DNA of 64,000 bases, from positions 45,911 to 109,910 of the forward strand of contig NZ_OBDY01000036.1 of the NCBI RefSeq assembly GCF_900215205.1. The letters run 5' to 3'. Position numbers and translations under genes: made by a program. Within the stretch, counting starts at the first letter, position 1. Each line of letters opens with the position of its first letter. Below the pieces are notes generated by a model, which was not told where the DNA came from, did no database searches, and was given only the letters and a program-made list of their open reading frames with translations. This document shows positions 35,666-44,007 of this stretch, in pieces. The stretch comes from Paractinoplanes atraurantiacus. Lineage in GTDB: Bacteria > Actinomycetota > Actinomycetes > Mycobacteriales > Micromonosporaceae.

Positions 35666-37024
35666 ATGGGTCACGGACCCCTCACCAGCCGATTCGTACG
35701 CGCCGCGCTCGCCTCGTCCGCCGTCGTCGCCGTCGCGGCGTGCAGCGCTCCGGGCGGCAGCTCCGGCACCGACAACGCCAATGCCAGCGCGGCCCCCGTC
35801 ACCTCCGCGACGTGCGGCACCGAGCCGATCACGCTCAAGGGCTACTTCGAGACGGGCTTCCCGCTCCCCAAGGAGCTGTCCACCGAGTTCAGCAAGCAGT
35901 TCCCGAACGTCAAGTTCGACATCCGCGAGGACCAGTTCGCGGTGATCACGCAGAACGCGCCGCGCGTGCTGGCCGACGACCCGCCGGACCTGATGCGCCT
36001 GCCTCAGGTCTCGGAGCTGGTCAAGGACGGCCTGCTGAAGAATCTGGACGGTTACGCGCAGGTCTTCGGATGGGACAAGTGGCCGGCCTCGCAGCTCGAG
36101 CAGATGCGCGTGTCCTCGACGGGCGAGCGCGGCGACGGGCCGCTCTACGCGATGGGCCTCAACTTCAGCATGACCGGCGTCTTCTACAACAAGAAGCTGG
36201 CCGCTCAGGCCGGCATGACCTCCCCGCCGGCGACGCTGGCCGAGTTCGACACCGTGCTGCAGAAGGCCAAGGACGCCGGGATCACCCCGATCAACCAGTT
36301 CAACGGCGGCGCCACCGGCGGCCTCGCCTTCCCGCTGCAAAATCTCATGTCCGTGTACGGGGAACCGGGCCCGATCAACGAGTGGATCTACCAGAAGTCC
36401 GGAGCCACCATCGACACGCCTTCGAACCTGAAGGCCGTGCAGCACCTGGAGAAGTGGATCAAAGCGGGCTACCTCGCCCCCGACATCAATTCGCAGGACT
36501 ACGCGACGATGATGAGCCGCTTCATCGGTGGCAAGAACCTGTTCATCTTCGACGGCGACTGGGAGTCGGGCAACCTCGACAAGCAGATGGCCGGCAACGT
36601 CGGCTTCTTCCTCATGCCCCCGCTGGAGAGCGGCGGCAAGCGCGCCGCGATGTCGGCCCCGCTGACGTACGGCATCAGCAGCAAGGCCAAGAACGCGGAC
36701 TGCGCCGCCTTCTTCCTCAACTGGGTCGCCATCGACCAGAAGGCGCGCGAGATCGCGGTCAAGGTCGGCGGCTCGCACCCGATGGGCCCGGCTGACGCCT
36801 ACATGCCCCCGGTGCAGCAGGGCACGGTCACCGCGAGCACCCTCGCCGCCGGCGCGGACATCGCCAAGGACAACGGCGCCATGGACTTCATCGCCAACGC
36901 GACCGGCGCCATCTACGCCAAGAGCTGGACGCCGCAGCTGCAGAAGCTGGCCGCCGGGCAGCAGACCCCCGACGCGCTGCTCGAGTCCGTGCAGAAGGAC
37001 TACGAGAGCCAGGTCAAGAAGTAA
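35666..37024 (+). CDS. CUT1 carbohydrate ABC transporter substrate-binding lipoprotein
   Basis: 452 residues. The ATG at 35666 has GGAGG 6 nt upstream and gives a lipoprotein signal ending VAAC with Cys26; an in-frame ATG at 35621 would add a poor N-terminus. The mature protein is a family 1 extracellular solute-binding fold: LKGYFETGFPLPKELSTEF, MGLNFSMTGVFYNKKLAAQA, SRFIGGKNLFIFDGDWESGN. It captures an oligosaccharide or sugar outside the membrane and delivers it to the two permeases encoded next. Its stop overlaps the next ATG by one base. Expression is probably under the operator at 35575. Confidence 0.93.
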   Translation: MGHGPLTSRFVRAALASSAVVAVAACSAPGGSSGTDNANASAAPVTSATCGTEPITLKGYFETGFPLPKELSTEFSKQFPNVKFDIREDQFAVITQNAPRVLADDPPDLMRLPQVSELVKDGLLKNLDGYAQVFGWDKWPASQLEQMRVSSTGERGDGPLYAMGLNFSMTGVFYNKKLAAQAGMTSPPATLAEFDTVLQKAKDAGITPINQFNGGATGGLAFPLQNLMSVYGEPGPINEWIYQKSGATIDTPSNLKAVQHLEKWIKAGYLAPDINSQDYATMMSRFIGGKNLFIFDGDWESGNLDKQMAGNVGFFLMPPLESGGKRAAMSAPLTYGISSKAKNADCAAFFLNWVAIDQKAREIAVKVGGSHPMGPADAYMPPVQQGTVTASTLAAGADIAKDNGAMDFIANATGAIYAKSWTPQLQKLAAGQQTPDALLESVQKDYESQVKK

Positions 37025-37893
37025 TGCGGAAGCGGGCCTGGCTCGGCTGGCTGTTCGCGGTTCCGGCCTTGGTCATGTACGCCACCTTCGTCCTGCGCCC
37101 GCTGCTGCTCACGGTCCAGTACTCGTTCTACGACTGGAACGGCATCGGCGCCTCGACCTGGGTCGGACTGGGCAACTACCGCCGGCTGTTCACCGACTCG
37201 GAGCTGTTCGCCTCGATCCTGCACGCGTTCGAGCTGATCCTGTTCTTCAGCCTGATCCCGGTGCTGCTCGGCCTGTTCGTCGCGGCCACGATCCGCGGCA
37301 TCGCGCAGAGCCGGCTGGCCACGGTCGCCCGGACGGTGCTGTTCCTGCCCCAGGTCATCCCCCTGGTGGCGGCGGGCATCATGTGGAGCTGGCTGCTCTC
37401 CTCGACCGGCCTGGCCAACGAGCTGCTCTCGGCCGTGGGGCTCGACAGCCTCACCCGGGCCTGGCTCGGCGACTTCGGCACGGCGCTGCCGGCGGTCGGC
37501 GTCATCGGCGCCTGGGTCCTCGTGGGCCTGTGCACGCTGCTGCTGCTCGCCGGCATGAGCAAGATCGACCCGGCGCTGTACGAGGCGGCCCGCCTCGACG
37601 GCGCCGGCCCGGTCCGCGAGTTCGCCTCGATCACCCTGCCGAGCCTGCGCCAGGAGATCGGCGTGTGCGTCACCGTGACCGTGATCGCGGCGCTGGCCAG
37701 CTTCGACATCGTCTACATCGCCACCCAGGGCGGGCCGGGCAACAGCACCATGGTGCCCGGCCTGGAGATCTACTACCTGGCCTTCTCGGAGCGTGAGGTC
37801 GGCATGGCCTCGGCGCTCGCGGTCGCCCTGGTGGTGCTCGTGCTCGCCTGCGTGCTTCCCGTGCAGCGCCTCACCAGGGACGGATCCCGATGA
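37024..37893 (+). CDS. CUT1 sugar ABC transporter permease (MalF/UgpA-like)
   Basis: 289 residues with six predicted membrane helices, beginning LGWLFAVPALVMYATFVLRP. The cytoplasmic EAA loop that docks on the ATPase is EAARLDGAGPVREFASITLP (near 195). The C-terminal segment carries the conserved GGPGNSTMVPGLEIY. It forms the heterodimeric channel with the next permease. Its ATG overlaps the stop of the binding-protein gene, and its own stop overlaps the next ATG (ATGA). Confidence 0.95.
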   Translation: MRKRAWLGWLFAVPALVMYATFVLRPLLLTVQYSFYDWNGIGASTWVGLGNYRRLFTDSELFASILHAFELILFFSLIPVLLGLFVAATIRGIAQSRLATVARTVLFLPQVIPLVAAGIMWSWLLSSTGLANELLSAVGLDSLTRAWLGDFGTALPAVGVIGAWVLVGLCTLLLLAGMSKIDPALYEAARLDGAGPVREFASITLPSLRQEIGVCVTVTVIAALASFDIVYIATQGGPGNSTMVPGLEIYYLAFSEREVGMASALAVALVVLVLACVLPVQRLTRDGSR

Positions 37894-38714
37894 TCGTCAA
37901 CCGTCGCGAGACCCTGATCGGGCGGGTCCTGCTGATCCTGCTGATGGCGGTCACCGTCATACCGTTCGTCAGCCTGTTCGTCACGGCGCTGCATCCCGCC
38001 GGCACCTATCCGTCGGGTCTGTCGTGGCCCGACCACCCGCAGTGGGGCAACTTCGCCGACGCCTTCCGCGCCGCGAACATGGGAAAGCTGCTGCTCTCCA
38101 GCATCCTGATCGTCCTCGGGGTCGTACCCGTGTCGCTGTTGCTCGGCACCATGGCCGGCTTCGCCTTCGGGCACCTGCGCGTACCGGGCCACCGCATCGG
38201 CTTCGTGCTGTTCCTGCTCGGCCTGACCCTGCCCTTCGAGGGCATCATCACGCCGCTGTACTACCAGATCCGCGACATGGGGCTGCTCAACACCCGCTGG
38301 GCGATCATCCTGCCGTTGATCGGCCTGTTCATGCCGTTCTCCGTCGTCTGGATGCGGGCGCACTTCGTCACCATGCCCGGCGACCTGTCCGAGGCGGCGC
38401 GGATCGACGGCGCCGGCACCTGGCAGCTGTTCTGGCGCGTCCACGTGCCGCTGGCCATGCCCGCCCTGTCGTCGCTGGCCATCCTGCTGTTCCTCTGGAC
38501 GTGGAACCAGTTCCTGCTGGCCATCGTGCTCGTCGACGACCCCGCCAAACGCACGATGGCCGGAGCCCTCGGCGCCTTCCAGGGGCAATGGGGCACGGAC
38601 ATCCCGTTGCTGTGCGCCGGGGCGTTGCTGATCCTCGTGCCCACGCTGGCCGTCTTCCTCGTCTTCCAGCGCCGTTTCGTCGCCGCGCTGCTGCAAGGCT
38701 CGATCAAGGGGTGA
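37890..38714 (+). CDS. CUT1 sugar ABC transporter permease (MalG/UgpE-like)
   Basis: 274 residues with six predicted membrane helices. The EAA loop is EAARIDGAGTWQLFWRVHVP, followed by LAMPALSSLAILLFLWTWNQ and FLLAIVLVDD. It is the second half of the channel. No ATPase gene follows; in actinobacteria such CUT1 systems often share a single MsiK-type ATPase encoded elsewhere, which is the likely solution here. It is 5 nt upstream of the SGNH hydrolase gene. Confidence 0.95.
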   Translation: MIVNRRETLIGRVLLILLMAVTVIPFVSLFVTALHPAGTYPSGLSWPDHPQWGNFADAFRAANMGKLLLSSILIVLGVVPVSLLLGTMAGFAFGHLRVPGHRIGFVLFLLGLTLPFEGIITPLYYQIRDMGLLNTRWAIILPLIGLFMPFSVVWMRAHFVTMPGDLSEAARIDGAGTWQLFWRVHVPLAMPALSSLAILLFLWTWNQFLLAIVLVDDPAKRTMAGALGAFQGQWGTDIPLLCAGALLILVPTLAVFLVFQRRFVAALLQGSIKG

Positions 38715-38719
38715 CACGG

Positions 38720-39577
38720 ATGAGCGTGACCCAGCACTACACGGACGACGAGCGCCGTCATTTCCTGCGCTACACCCGCACCACGTCGTGGCCGATGCTT
38801 CAGCGGTTCCCGGTCCGCGACGAGCTGCACACCGAACTGCTCGCGCAGATGCTGACCACCACGGCCGAGACCGTCGAGTCCCTCCAGCGCTCGCTCGCCG
38901 CCGAGGCCGAGGCGTCGGCCGCCGCCATGATGGCCGACGAGGAGTACCGGGAGGCGCTCACCGGCCTGCCCTTCGACCCGGGCGACCGGATCGTCGCGGT
39001 CGGCGACTCGATCACCGCCGACCGGCTGGGCTGGTTCGACCTGCTGGCCGCCTCGGTCCGCCGGGCCGGTCCGCCCGCGCCGAGCCTGGTCAACCTGGGC
39101 GTCAGCGGCAACACGACCGCCGACGTGCTGGAACGGTTCGACCTGCTGGAGGAGGCCAAGCCCACGCGGGCGCTGTTGATGCTCGGCACCAACGACGCGC
39201 GCGTCCACGGCCGCCGCGGCGGCTTCCGCATGATTACCGCCGCGGAGACCGAGCGCAACCTGCGGGCGCTGACGACCCTGATCACCCGTGACCTGAACGC
39301 CACGGTCACCGTCATCACCCCGCCGGCGGTCGATCAGGTGCGCGCCGACCAGTTCTTCCACGGCGCCCCCGTGCGCTGGGAGGCCACCGAGGTGGCCGAG
39401 GTGGCCGAGGTGGTCCGCCGGGCCGTCCCCGACGCCGTCGACCTGCACAGCGCCACCCGTGCCCACCTCGGCGACCTGCTCGAACCGGACGGCGTGCACC
39501 CCAACCGGTCCGGTCAGCAGTTCATCCTGAGGCGGGTGGTCGACCACCTGCGTCTCACGTGTGGCGGAAGACCGTGA
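38720..39577 (+). CDS. Cytosolic SGNH/GDSL hydrolase of the sugar operon
   Basis: 285 residues. All four SGNH blocks are visible: GDSIT with Ser97, GVSGNT with Gly130, GTND with Asn158, and DGVHPN with Asp257 and His260. An N-terminal helical extension of about 85 residues precedes the fold. No signal peptide is present, so it acts inside the cell. As the last gene of the CUT1 operon it probably deacylates an imported acylated sugar, such as an acetylated oligosaccharide. Its 3' end overlaps the convergent ABC1-kinase gene by 23 nt. Confidence 0.88.
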   Translation: MSVTQHYTDDERRHFLRYTRTTSWPMLQRFPVRDELHTELLAQMLTTTAETVESLQRSLAAEAEASAAAMMADEEYREALTGLPFDPGDRIVAVGDSITADRLGWFDLLAASVRRAGPPAPSLVNLGVSGNTTADVLERFDLLEEAKPTRALLMLGTNDARVHGRRGGFRMITAAETERNLRALTTLITRDLNATVTVITPPAVDQVRADQFFHGAPVRWEATEVAEVAEVVRRAVPDAVDLHSATRAHLGDLLEPDGVHPNRSGQQFILRRVVDHLRLTCGGRP

Positions 39578-41528
39578 CCAGCACGCGCAGGACGAGGACG
39601 GCCGAGACGACCAGCAGGCCGTAGCCCAGCAGCGGGAACAGGGCCACGCCGGTGCTGAGCCGGGGGCCGCCGTCGGTGCCGAGCAGGAGGACGGCCATCA
39701 CGCCCGCGGTGGCGCCGATGACCGTGAGCAGCGCCTGGTGGAGCAGGCCGGTGACCAGGCGGCGGTCCTGGTCGTCGGCGAACAGGCGGACGTTGAAGCG
39801 CAGCCGGCCGTTCTCGACCGCGTCGCCGATGCGGTCGAGGCGGCGGGGGAGCCCGCGCAGCATCGGCAGCAGCGTGCTCAACTCCTGTTCGAGGGCGTCG
39901 CGCAGGTTGTCCGGGGTGAGGGTGTCGGCGATCCGGCGGCCGGCCGACGCCCGGGCCTGACCGACGAGGTCGAATGCCGGGTGTACGAGGGCGAGCGTTC
40001 CCTCCAATGTGGTGACGGCACGGAACACCGCCGCCACCGACGGCGGCACGCCGAGGCCGTGCGCGGCGAAGGTGTTCAGCAGCGCGGTCACCGCCGTGAC
40101 GCCGACCGTGCTCCCCGGCGCCGCGTAGCGGACGATGAGCGCGCCGACCACCCGCTGGAGCTCCCGCTCGTCGACGTCGCCGGGGCGGTCGAGCAGTTGC
40201 AGCAGCGCGTCGGTCACCGTCACCGAGTCGCCGCGGCCGACCGCCATCAGCAGCCGGCCGATCGCGGCCCGGGTCACCGCGTCGATCCGGCCCACCGAGC
40301 CCAGGTCGAGCATGCTCAGCGAACCGTCGGTGTCCAGCAGCAGGTTGCCCGGGTGCAGGTCGACGTGGAACAGGCCGTGGGTCAGGATCTGGTCGAGCAT
40401 GCTGTCGAGCAGGCCGGCCGCGATCTCGGCCCGCCGCCCGGCGTCGAGGCGCGCGAGCGCCGGGGCCGCCGTGCCGAGCGGCGTGCCGGGCCGGCGGTCC
40501 ATCACCAAAACCCTTTCGGAGCTGAGTTGCGGGTACGCCGTGGGCACGCGCACGCCACGCTCGGGTGATCCGGCCAGGGCCGCGGCCATGGCCTGGAGGT
40601 TGTCCCGTTCGATCGTGAAGTCGAGCTCCTCGCGCAGGGCCACGGCGAAGCCGTTCGCGAGACCCCGTACGCCGAAAGCCTTGCCCCAGGAAGTCCGTTC
40701 CTCGAGCATGTCGCCCAGCCGGAGCAGGATGTCCAGGTCGCGTTCGACGATGCGGGCGATGCCCGGCCGCTGCACCTTCACGACGACCTCGGTGCCGTCG
40801 AGCAGCCGGGCCGTGTGCACCTGGGCCACCGAAGCCGCGGCCAGCGGCTCCCGGTCGATGTCGCGGAAGACCTCGCCGACACCCCGGCCCAGCTCGGCCG
40901 CGAGGACCGCCTCGATCTCGGGCCACGGCACCGGGGTGGCCTTGTCCTGCAACGCGGTCAGCTCGTCGGCGAACTCGGCCGGCAGCAGATCGCGCCGGGT
41001 GGACAGCAGCTGCCCGATCTTGACGAAGGTCACGCCGCCGTCGTCGAGGGCGCTGCGCAGCGAGCGGGCCAGCCGCCGCCGCGCCGCCGCCGACGTCGGG
41101 CCCGGCTGCGGCCGGCCGCGCAGAAACCGGCCCAGTCCGTGCCGGAGCGCGATCCGGACGATCGTCGAGTAGCGGCGGGTGCGCTCGATCCGGCGCCGGG
41201 CGCCCCGCACGGCCTCGACCGGGCCCGGCAGCGAGCCGGTCGGCAGGAGCACCTCGAGCACGACCAGCGCGGCCATGGCGAGCAGGGCGGCGATGACGAG
41301 CGACGCGGCGGCCAGCAGGAACGCCTCGCCACCGCTGACCGTCGCCGGATCGGGCGGCGCGAACGCCGACAGGATCGGGGCCGTCACCAGCATGGCCAGC
41401 ACGGCGGCCAGCAGCGCCCGGACCAGCCCGACCCGGACGCCGAGGAGCCGGCGGATGACCGCGGCGAACGCCAGGACGGTCACCACGACGATCGGTACGA
41501 ACAGCAGTATCGACAGGGCTCGTTCCAC
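39555..41528 (-). CDS. ABC1/UbiB-family atypical kinase-like membrane protein
   Basis: 657 residues from a GTG start without a clear ribosome site. N-terminal hydrophobic helices occupy about 5-95. The ABC1 (AarF/UbiB/COQ8) core follows: VTFVKIGQLLSTRRDLLP (the KxGQ motif), ASVAQVHTA, VVVKVQRPG, HVDLHPGNLL and MLDLGSVG. Two C-terminal hydrophobic helices end the chain. These proteins bind ATP and support isoprenoid quinone or lipid metabolism in membranes; substrates are usually unproven. It is downstream of the PQQ-propeller gene by 22 nt on the same strand. Confidence 0.92.
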   Translation of the reverse strand: MERALSILLFVPIVVVTVLAFAAVIRRLLGVRVGLVRALLAAVLAMLVTAPILSAFAPPDPATVSGGEAFLLAAASLVIAALLAMAALVVLEVLLPTGSLPGPVEAVRGARRRIERTRRYSTIVRIALRHGLGRFLRGRPQPGPTSAAARRRLARSLRSALDDGGVTFVKIGQLLSTRRDLLPAEFADELTALQDKATPVPWPEIEAVLAAELGRGVGEVFRDIDREPLAAASVAQVHTARLLDGTEVVVKVQRPGIARIVERDLDILLRLGDMLEERTSWGKAFGVRGLANGFAVALREELDFTIERDNLQAMAAALAGSPERGVRVPTAYPQLSSERVLVMDRRPGTPLGTAAPALARLDAGRRAEIAAGLLDSMLDQILTHGLFHVDLHPGNLLLDTDGSLSMLDLGSVGRIDAVTRAAIGRLLMAVGRGDSVTVTDALLQLLDRPGDVDERELQRVVGALIVRYAAPGSTVGVTAVTALLNTFAAHGLGVPPSVAAVFRAVTTLEGTLALVHPAFDLVGQARASAGRRIADTLTPDNLRDALEQELSTLLPMLRGLPRRLDRIGDAVENGRLRFNVRLFADDQDRRLVTGLLHQALLTVIGATAGVMAVLLLGTDGGPRLSTGVALFPLLGYGLLVVSAVLVLRVLVTVFRHT

Positions 41529-41550
41529 GAGGACTGACGATAACGGCGAC

Positions 41551-42693
41551 TCAGGGTGCGTAGGTGGTCACCGCGGACGCCGTCCGGCCGTACAACCGCC
41601 CGTTCGCGACCATCGGCGCGCCTTGCAGGGCCGAGGTCTTCGCGTCGAGCCCGAGGGCCTTTCCGGTGCGTGCCTCGAACGCCGCCAGCGGATGACGGCC
41701 GTCGCGCCAGCCGTAGACCACTCCGCCGCCGACGGAGATCTCGATGGGGCCGTCCTCGGCGAAGGTGGCCGTCCAGAGCCGGCGGCCGTCGCTCGCGTCG
41801 ACGGCGATCAGCTCGTTCGCGAACGTGTGCAGGTAGACCCGTTCGCCGTCGGTGGCGAACCCGGACGTCGCGCCGTGGCTGGGGAACGTCCGGAGAACCT
41901 TGCCCGTGGCCGCGTCGACACGGCGGAGGGGCCCGTCCGGGTCGCATCGCATGTAGAACGTCGCGCCGTCGGGGGAGGCGCCGATCGGGGTGAAGCAGCC
42001 GGTGCCGGGCGTCCACAGGTCCCGGCCGGTGGTGACGTCGACCGCGGCCGTCGAGTCGTCGCCGACCACCAGGATCCGTCCGCCGGCGGCGATGGTCTCG
42101 CCGCCGATCGACCCGGCGCGGGCCCAGGCCCGCGAGCCGTCGGCGATCCGGTACGCCCGGAGACCGTACTGGCTGATCGGGGCGTCCCACACGCTGCCGA
42201 CCAGGATGCCCTGGTCGGCGAGTGTGCCGTACATGGTCTCGGGGATCCGCTTGTTGTAGAGCACCTGGCCGGTGGTCACGTCGTGGGCGGTCAGGAAGGT
42301 CTTGCCGGACCGGCAGTCCCGGTACTGGGCGATGAGCCGGGTGCCCACGATGGCGGCCAGGCTGATGCTGGTCTTCCTGGTGGTGGCCGGCGTCTGCCAG
42401 AGCAGCGCGCCGGTCGTCGCGTCGTGACCGCTGATCCGGTACGCCGCGGCCGTGACCAGGCGGCCGGCGCCGACCAGGGGCGTGGCCGGGGCGGCGCACG
42501 TCGCGGTGGCCAGCGGGACGCTCCAGCGCGGCTTCAGCCTGACCGCCGCGGTGGGGGTCAGCCGGGTCTCGCCCGGGTTGTAGTGGTCGCCGGTCGCGTG
42601 GGCCGCCGCCTGTCCCCAGGCATCGGGGACGGAGGCGGCGGCCGGAGCCGGGACCAACAGGACCGCGGTGAGTGCCAAGTAGTGATATTTCAT
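41551..42693 (-). CDS. Secreted PQQ-like beta-propeller protein
   Basis: 380 residues from the ATG at 42693, which begins a signal peptide (MKYHYLALTAVLLVPAPAAA); a longer in-frame start 17 codons upstream would hide it. The mature chain is a propeller of repeated blades with PQQ-type motifs: ATTGALLWQTPA, VTTGQVLYNKR, VTTGRDLWTPG, AATGKVLRTF, ASDGRRLWTATF and ARTGKALGLD. No catalytic dehydrogenase residues are recognised, so it may be a binding or scaffold protein. It lies between the alpha/beta hydrolase and ABC1-kinase genes with short gaps, suggesting one transcript. Confidence 0.85.
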   Translation of the reverse strand: MKYHYLALTAVLLVPAPAAASVPDAWGQAAAHATGDHYNPGETRLTPTAAVRLKPRWSVPLATATCAAPATPLVGAGRLVTAAAYRISGHDATTGALLWQTPATTRKTSISLAAIVGTRLIAQYRDCRSGKTFLTAHDVTTGQVLYNKRIPETMYGTLADQGILVGSVWDAPISQYGLRAYRIADGSRAWARAGSIGGETIAAGGRILVVGDDSTAAVDVTTGRDLWTPGTGCFTPIGASPDGATFYMRCDPDGPLRRVDAATGKVLRTFPSHGATSGFATDGERVYLHTFANELIAVDASDGRRLWTATFAEDGPIEISVGGGVVYGWRDGRHPLAAFEARTGKALGLDAKTSALQGAPMVANGRLYGRTASAVTTYAP

Positions 42694-42722
42694 GACATCA
42701 CCGTAGGGCGAGGCGGGTCGCG

Positions 42723-43931
42723 TCAGCGGTGCGAACGGAGCCACTCACGGATATCGGTGACGACCTGCCGGTCGGGGTCGCCGAACTCGGGGACGAACTT
42801 CGGGGTGATGTTCATGGTGTGCGCCATGCCCGGGTAGACGATGATCTCGTGGTCTTTGTTGCCGGCCGCGCCGACCGCCGCGTCGGCGGTGCGGGCGACA
42901 CGGGCCGGGGTCTGCAGGTCGTTCTCGCCGTTGAGCAGCAGCGTCGGGCCGGCGAACTTCGGCAGCGCCTCGGTCACCGTCGGGAAGCGGGCGATGTCGT
43001 CGACGTAGTCGCGCAGCCCTTCCAGGCCGGGAACGTCCGGGTAGTTGTCGATGCCGGTGGCCTTGCGCAGCACGGCTCCGGCCTCGGCGTCGATCGCGAT
43101 CTGCCCGTCGCGGTCGGTGTCGGTGCTCGCCCGCACCTTGCCGCCGTCGAGCAGGACCGGGCGGATCTGGGCGGCGATCTCGGCGGGCTGCCCGATCAGG
43201 CCGTCGGCCGCCTCGCGGGCGGTCAGCCGGCCGTCGGCGTCGACGTCGAACTCGTCGTGCATCTGCAGCAGCAGCCGGCCGAAGAGTTGCAGGGTCAGCA
43301 GTTCCTTGATGTCCTGCCCGACGACGCCCATGGCGATCACGCCGGCCGGCTTCGGGATGCGGTACGCCTTCGGGTCGGCGGCCAGGTTGGCGGCCACGTT
43401 CGTGCCCTCGCTGTGCCCGAGCAGGAAGATCCTTGACGGGTCGACCTTCGGCGACGCGGCACCGAAGCGGATCGCGGCGGCCGCGTCGCGCTGGATCTGG
43501 GCGTACGGGTTCTTCGGGTTGAGCTGGGCCGGATCGGTGCTCTCGACCGGTCCGACGCCGGTCACGCCCCGCTTGTTGAACCGCAGGGTCGCGAAGCCCT
43601 CCCGGGACGCGGCCTGGGCCAGCGGGACGAACGTCGCGCCCTTGCCCTCGGGCAGCGTCTGGTTCATGTCGTTGTGGCCGCTGCCGTGCAGCATGACGAC
43701 CAGCGGCAGGCGGCCCCGGGCGCCGCGCGGATAGGTCAGCTCGGCCTGGGTGACCCAGCCCCGGCCGAAGTCGATGCGGACCTGCTCGCGCACGATCCCG
43801 GACCAGCCCACCTGCTGCGCGGCGGGGGCGGGGGCGGCCGGCTCGGCGTGGGCGACCCCCACGCTCCCGGCCAGGACGGCGGCGGCGGTCAGGGCGACGG
43901 CCAGGCGGCGGTGATTCTTGGTCGATGTCAT
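42723..43931 (-). CDS. Secreted alpha/beta hydrolase with EF-hand-like loops in the cap
   Basis: 402 residues from the ATG at 43931, beginning a signal peptide (MTSTKNHRRLAVALTAAAVL, cleavage after AHA). An in-frame ATG at 43964 is possible; neither has a strong ribosome site. The hydrolase core has LVVMLHGSGHND (oxyanion region), nucleophile Ser174 in GHSEG, Asp338 in NGENDLQ and His371 in GMAHTM. Between the nucleophile and the acid, residues 229-240 form a canonical EF-hand loop (DVDADGRLTARE). Residues 271-276 (DTDRDG) start a second, less complete one. It likely hydrolyses an ester or peptide bond outside the cell. Calcium dependence is inferred. Confidence 0.88.
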   Translation of the reverse strand: MTSTKNHRRLAVALTAAAVLAGSVGVAHAEPAAPAPAAQQVGWSGIVREQVRIDFGRGWVTQAELTYPRGARGRLPLVVMLHGSGHNDMNQTLPEGKGATFVPLAQAASREGFATLRFNKRGVTGVGPVESTDPAQLNPKNPYAQIQRDAAAAIRFGAASPKVDPSRIFLLGHSEGTNVAANLAADPKAYRIPKPAGVIAMGVVGQDIKELLTLQLFGRLLLQMHDEFDVDADGRLTAREAADGLIGQPAEIAAQIRPVLLDGGKVRASTDTDRDGQIAIDAEAGAVLRKATGIDNYPDVPGLEGLRDYVDDIARFPTVTEALPKFAGPTLLLNGENDLQTPARVARTADAAVGAAGNKDHEIIVYPGMAHTMNITPKFVPEFGDPDRQVVTDIREWLRSHR

Positions 43932-43989
43932 AGAGGAAACGCTATTTTTCGCGGCCCTCCACATCGATCCAGCTACCTGGCCGATGTGG

Positions 43990-44007
43990 GGTACAGCAGG
44001 CTGTACC
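43990..44007. promoter_or_regulatory. 18-nt perfect palindrome upstream of the alpha/beta hydrolase gene
   Basis: GGTACAGCAGGCTGTACC consists of 7-nt arms around CAGG. It lies directly beside the stop of the Gfo/Idh gene (44008) and 58 nt before the hydrolase start. It is a likely operator for a dimeric regulator; none is assignable. Confidence 0.5.

Noticed and set aside
34520..36778. Minus-strand frame spanning lacI and the binding-protein gene
   Set aside because: It crosses two well-defined plus-strand genes and the operator between them.
39561..40568. Plus-strand frame opposite the ABC1/UbiB gene
   Set aside because: The minus strand has the KxGQ and DLHPGN kinase motifs; the plus-strand product is Gln/Arg/Val-rich with no family signal.
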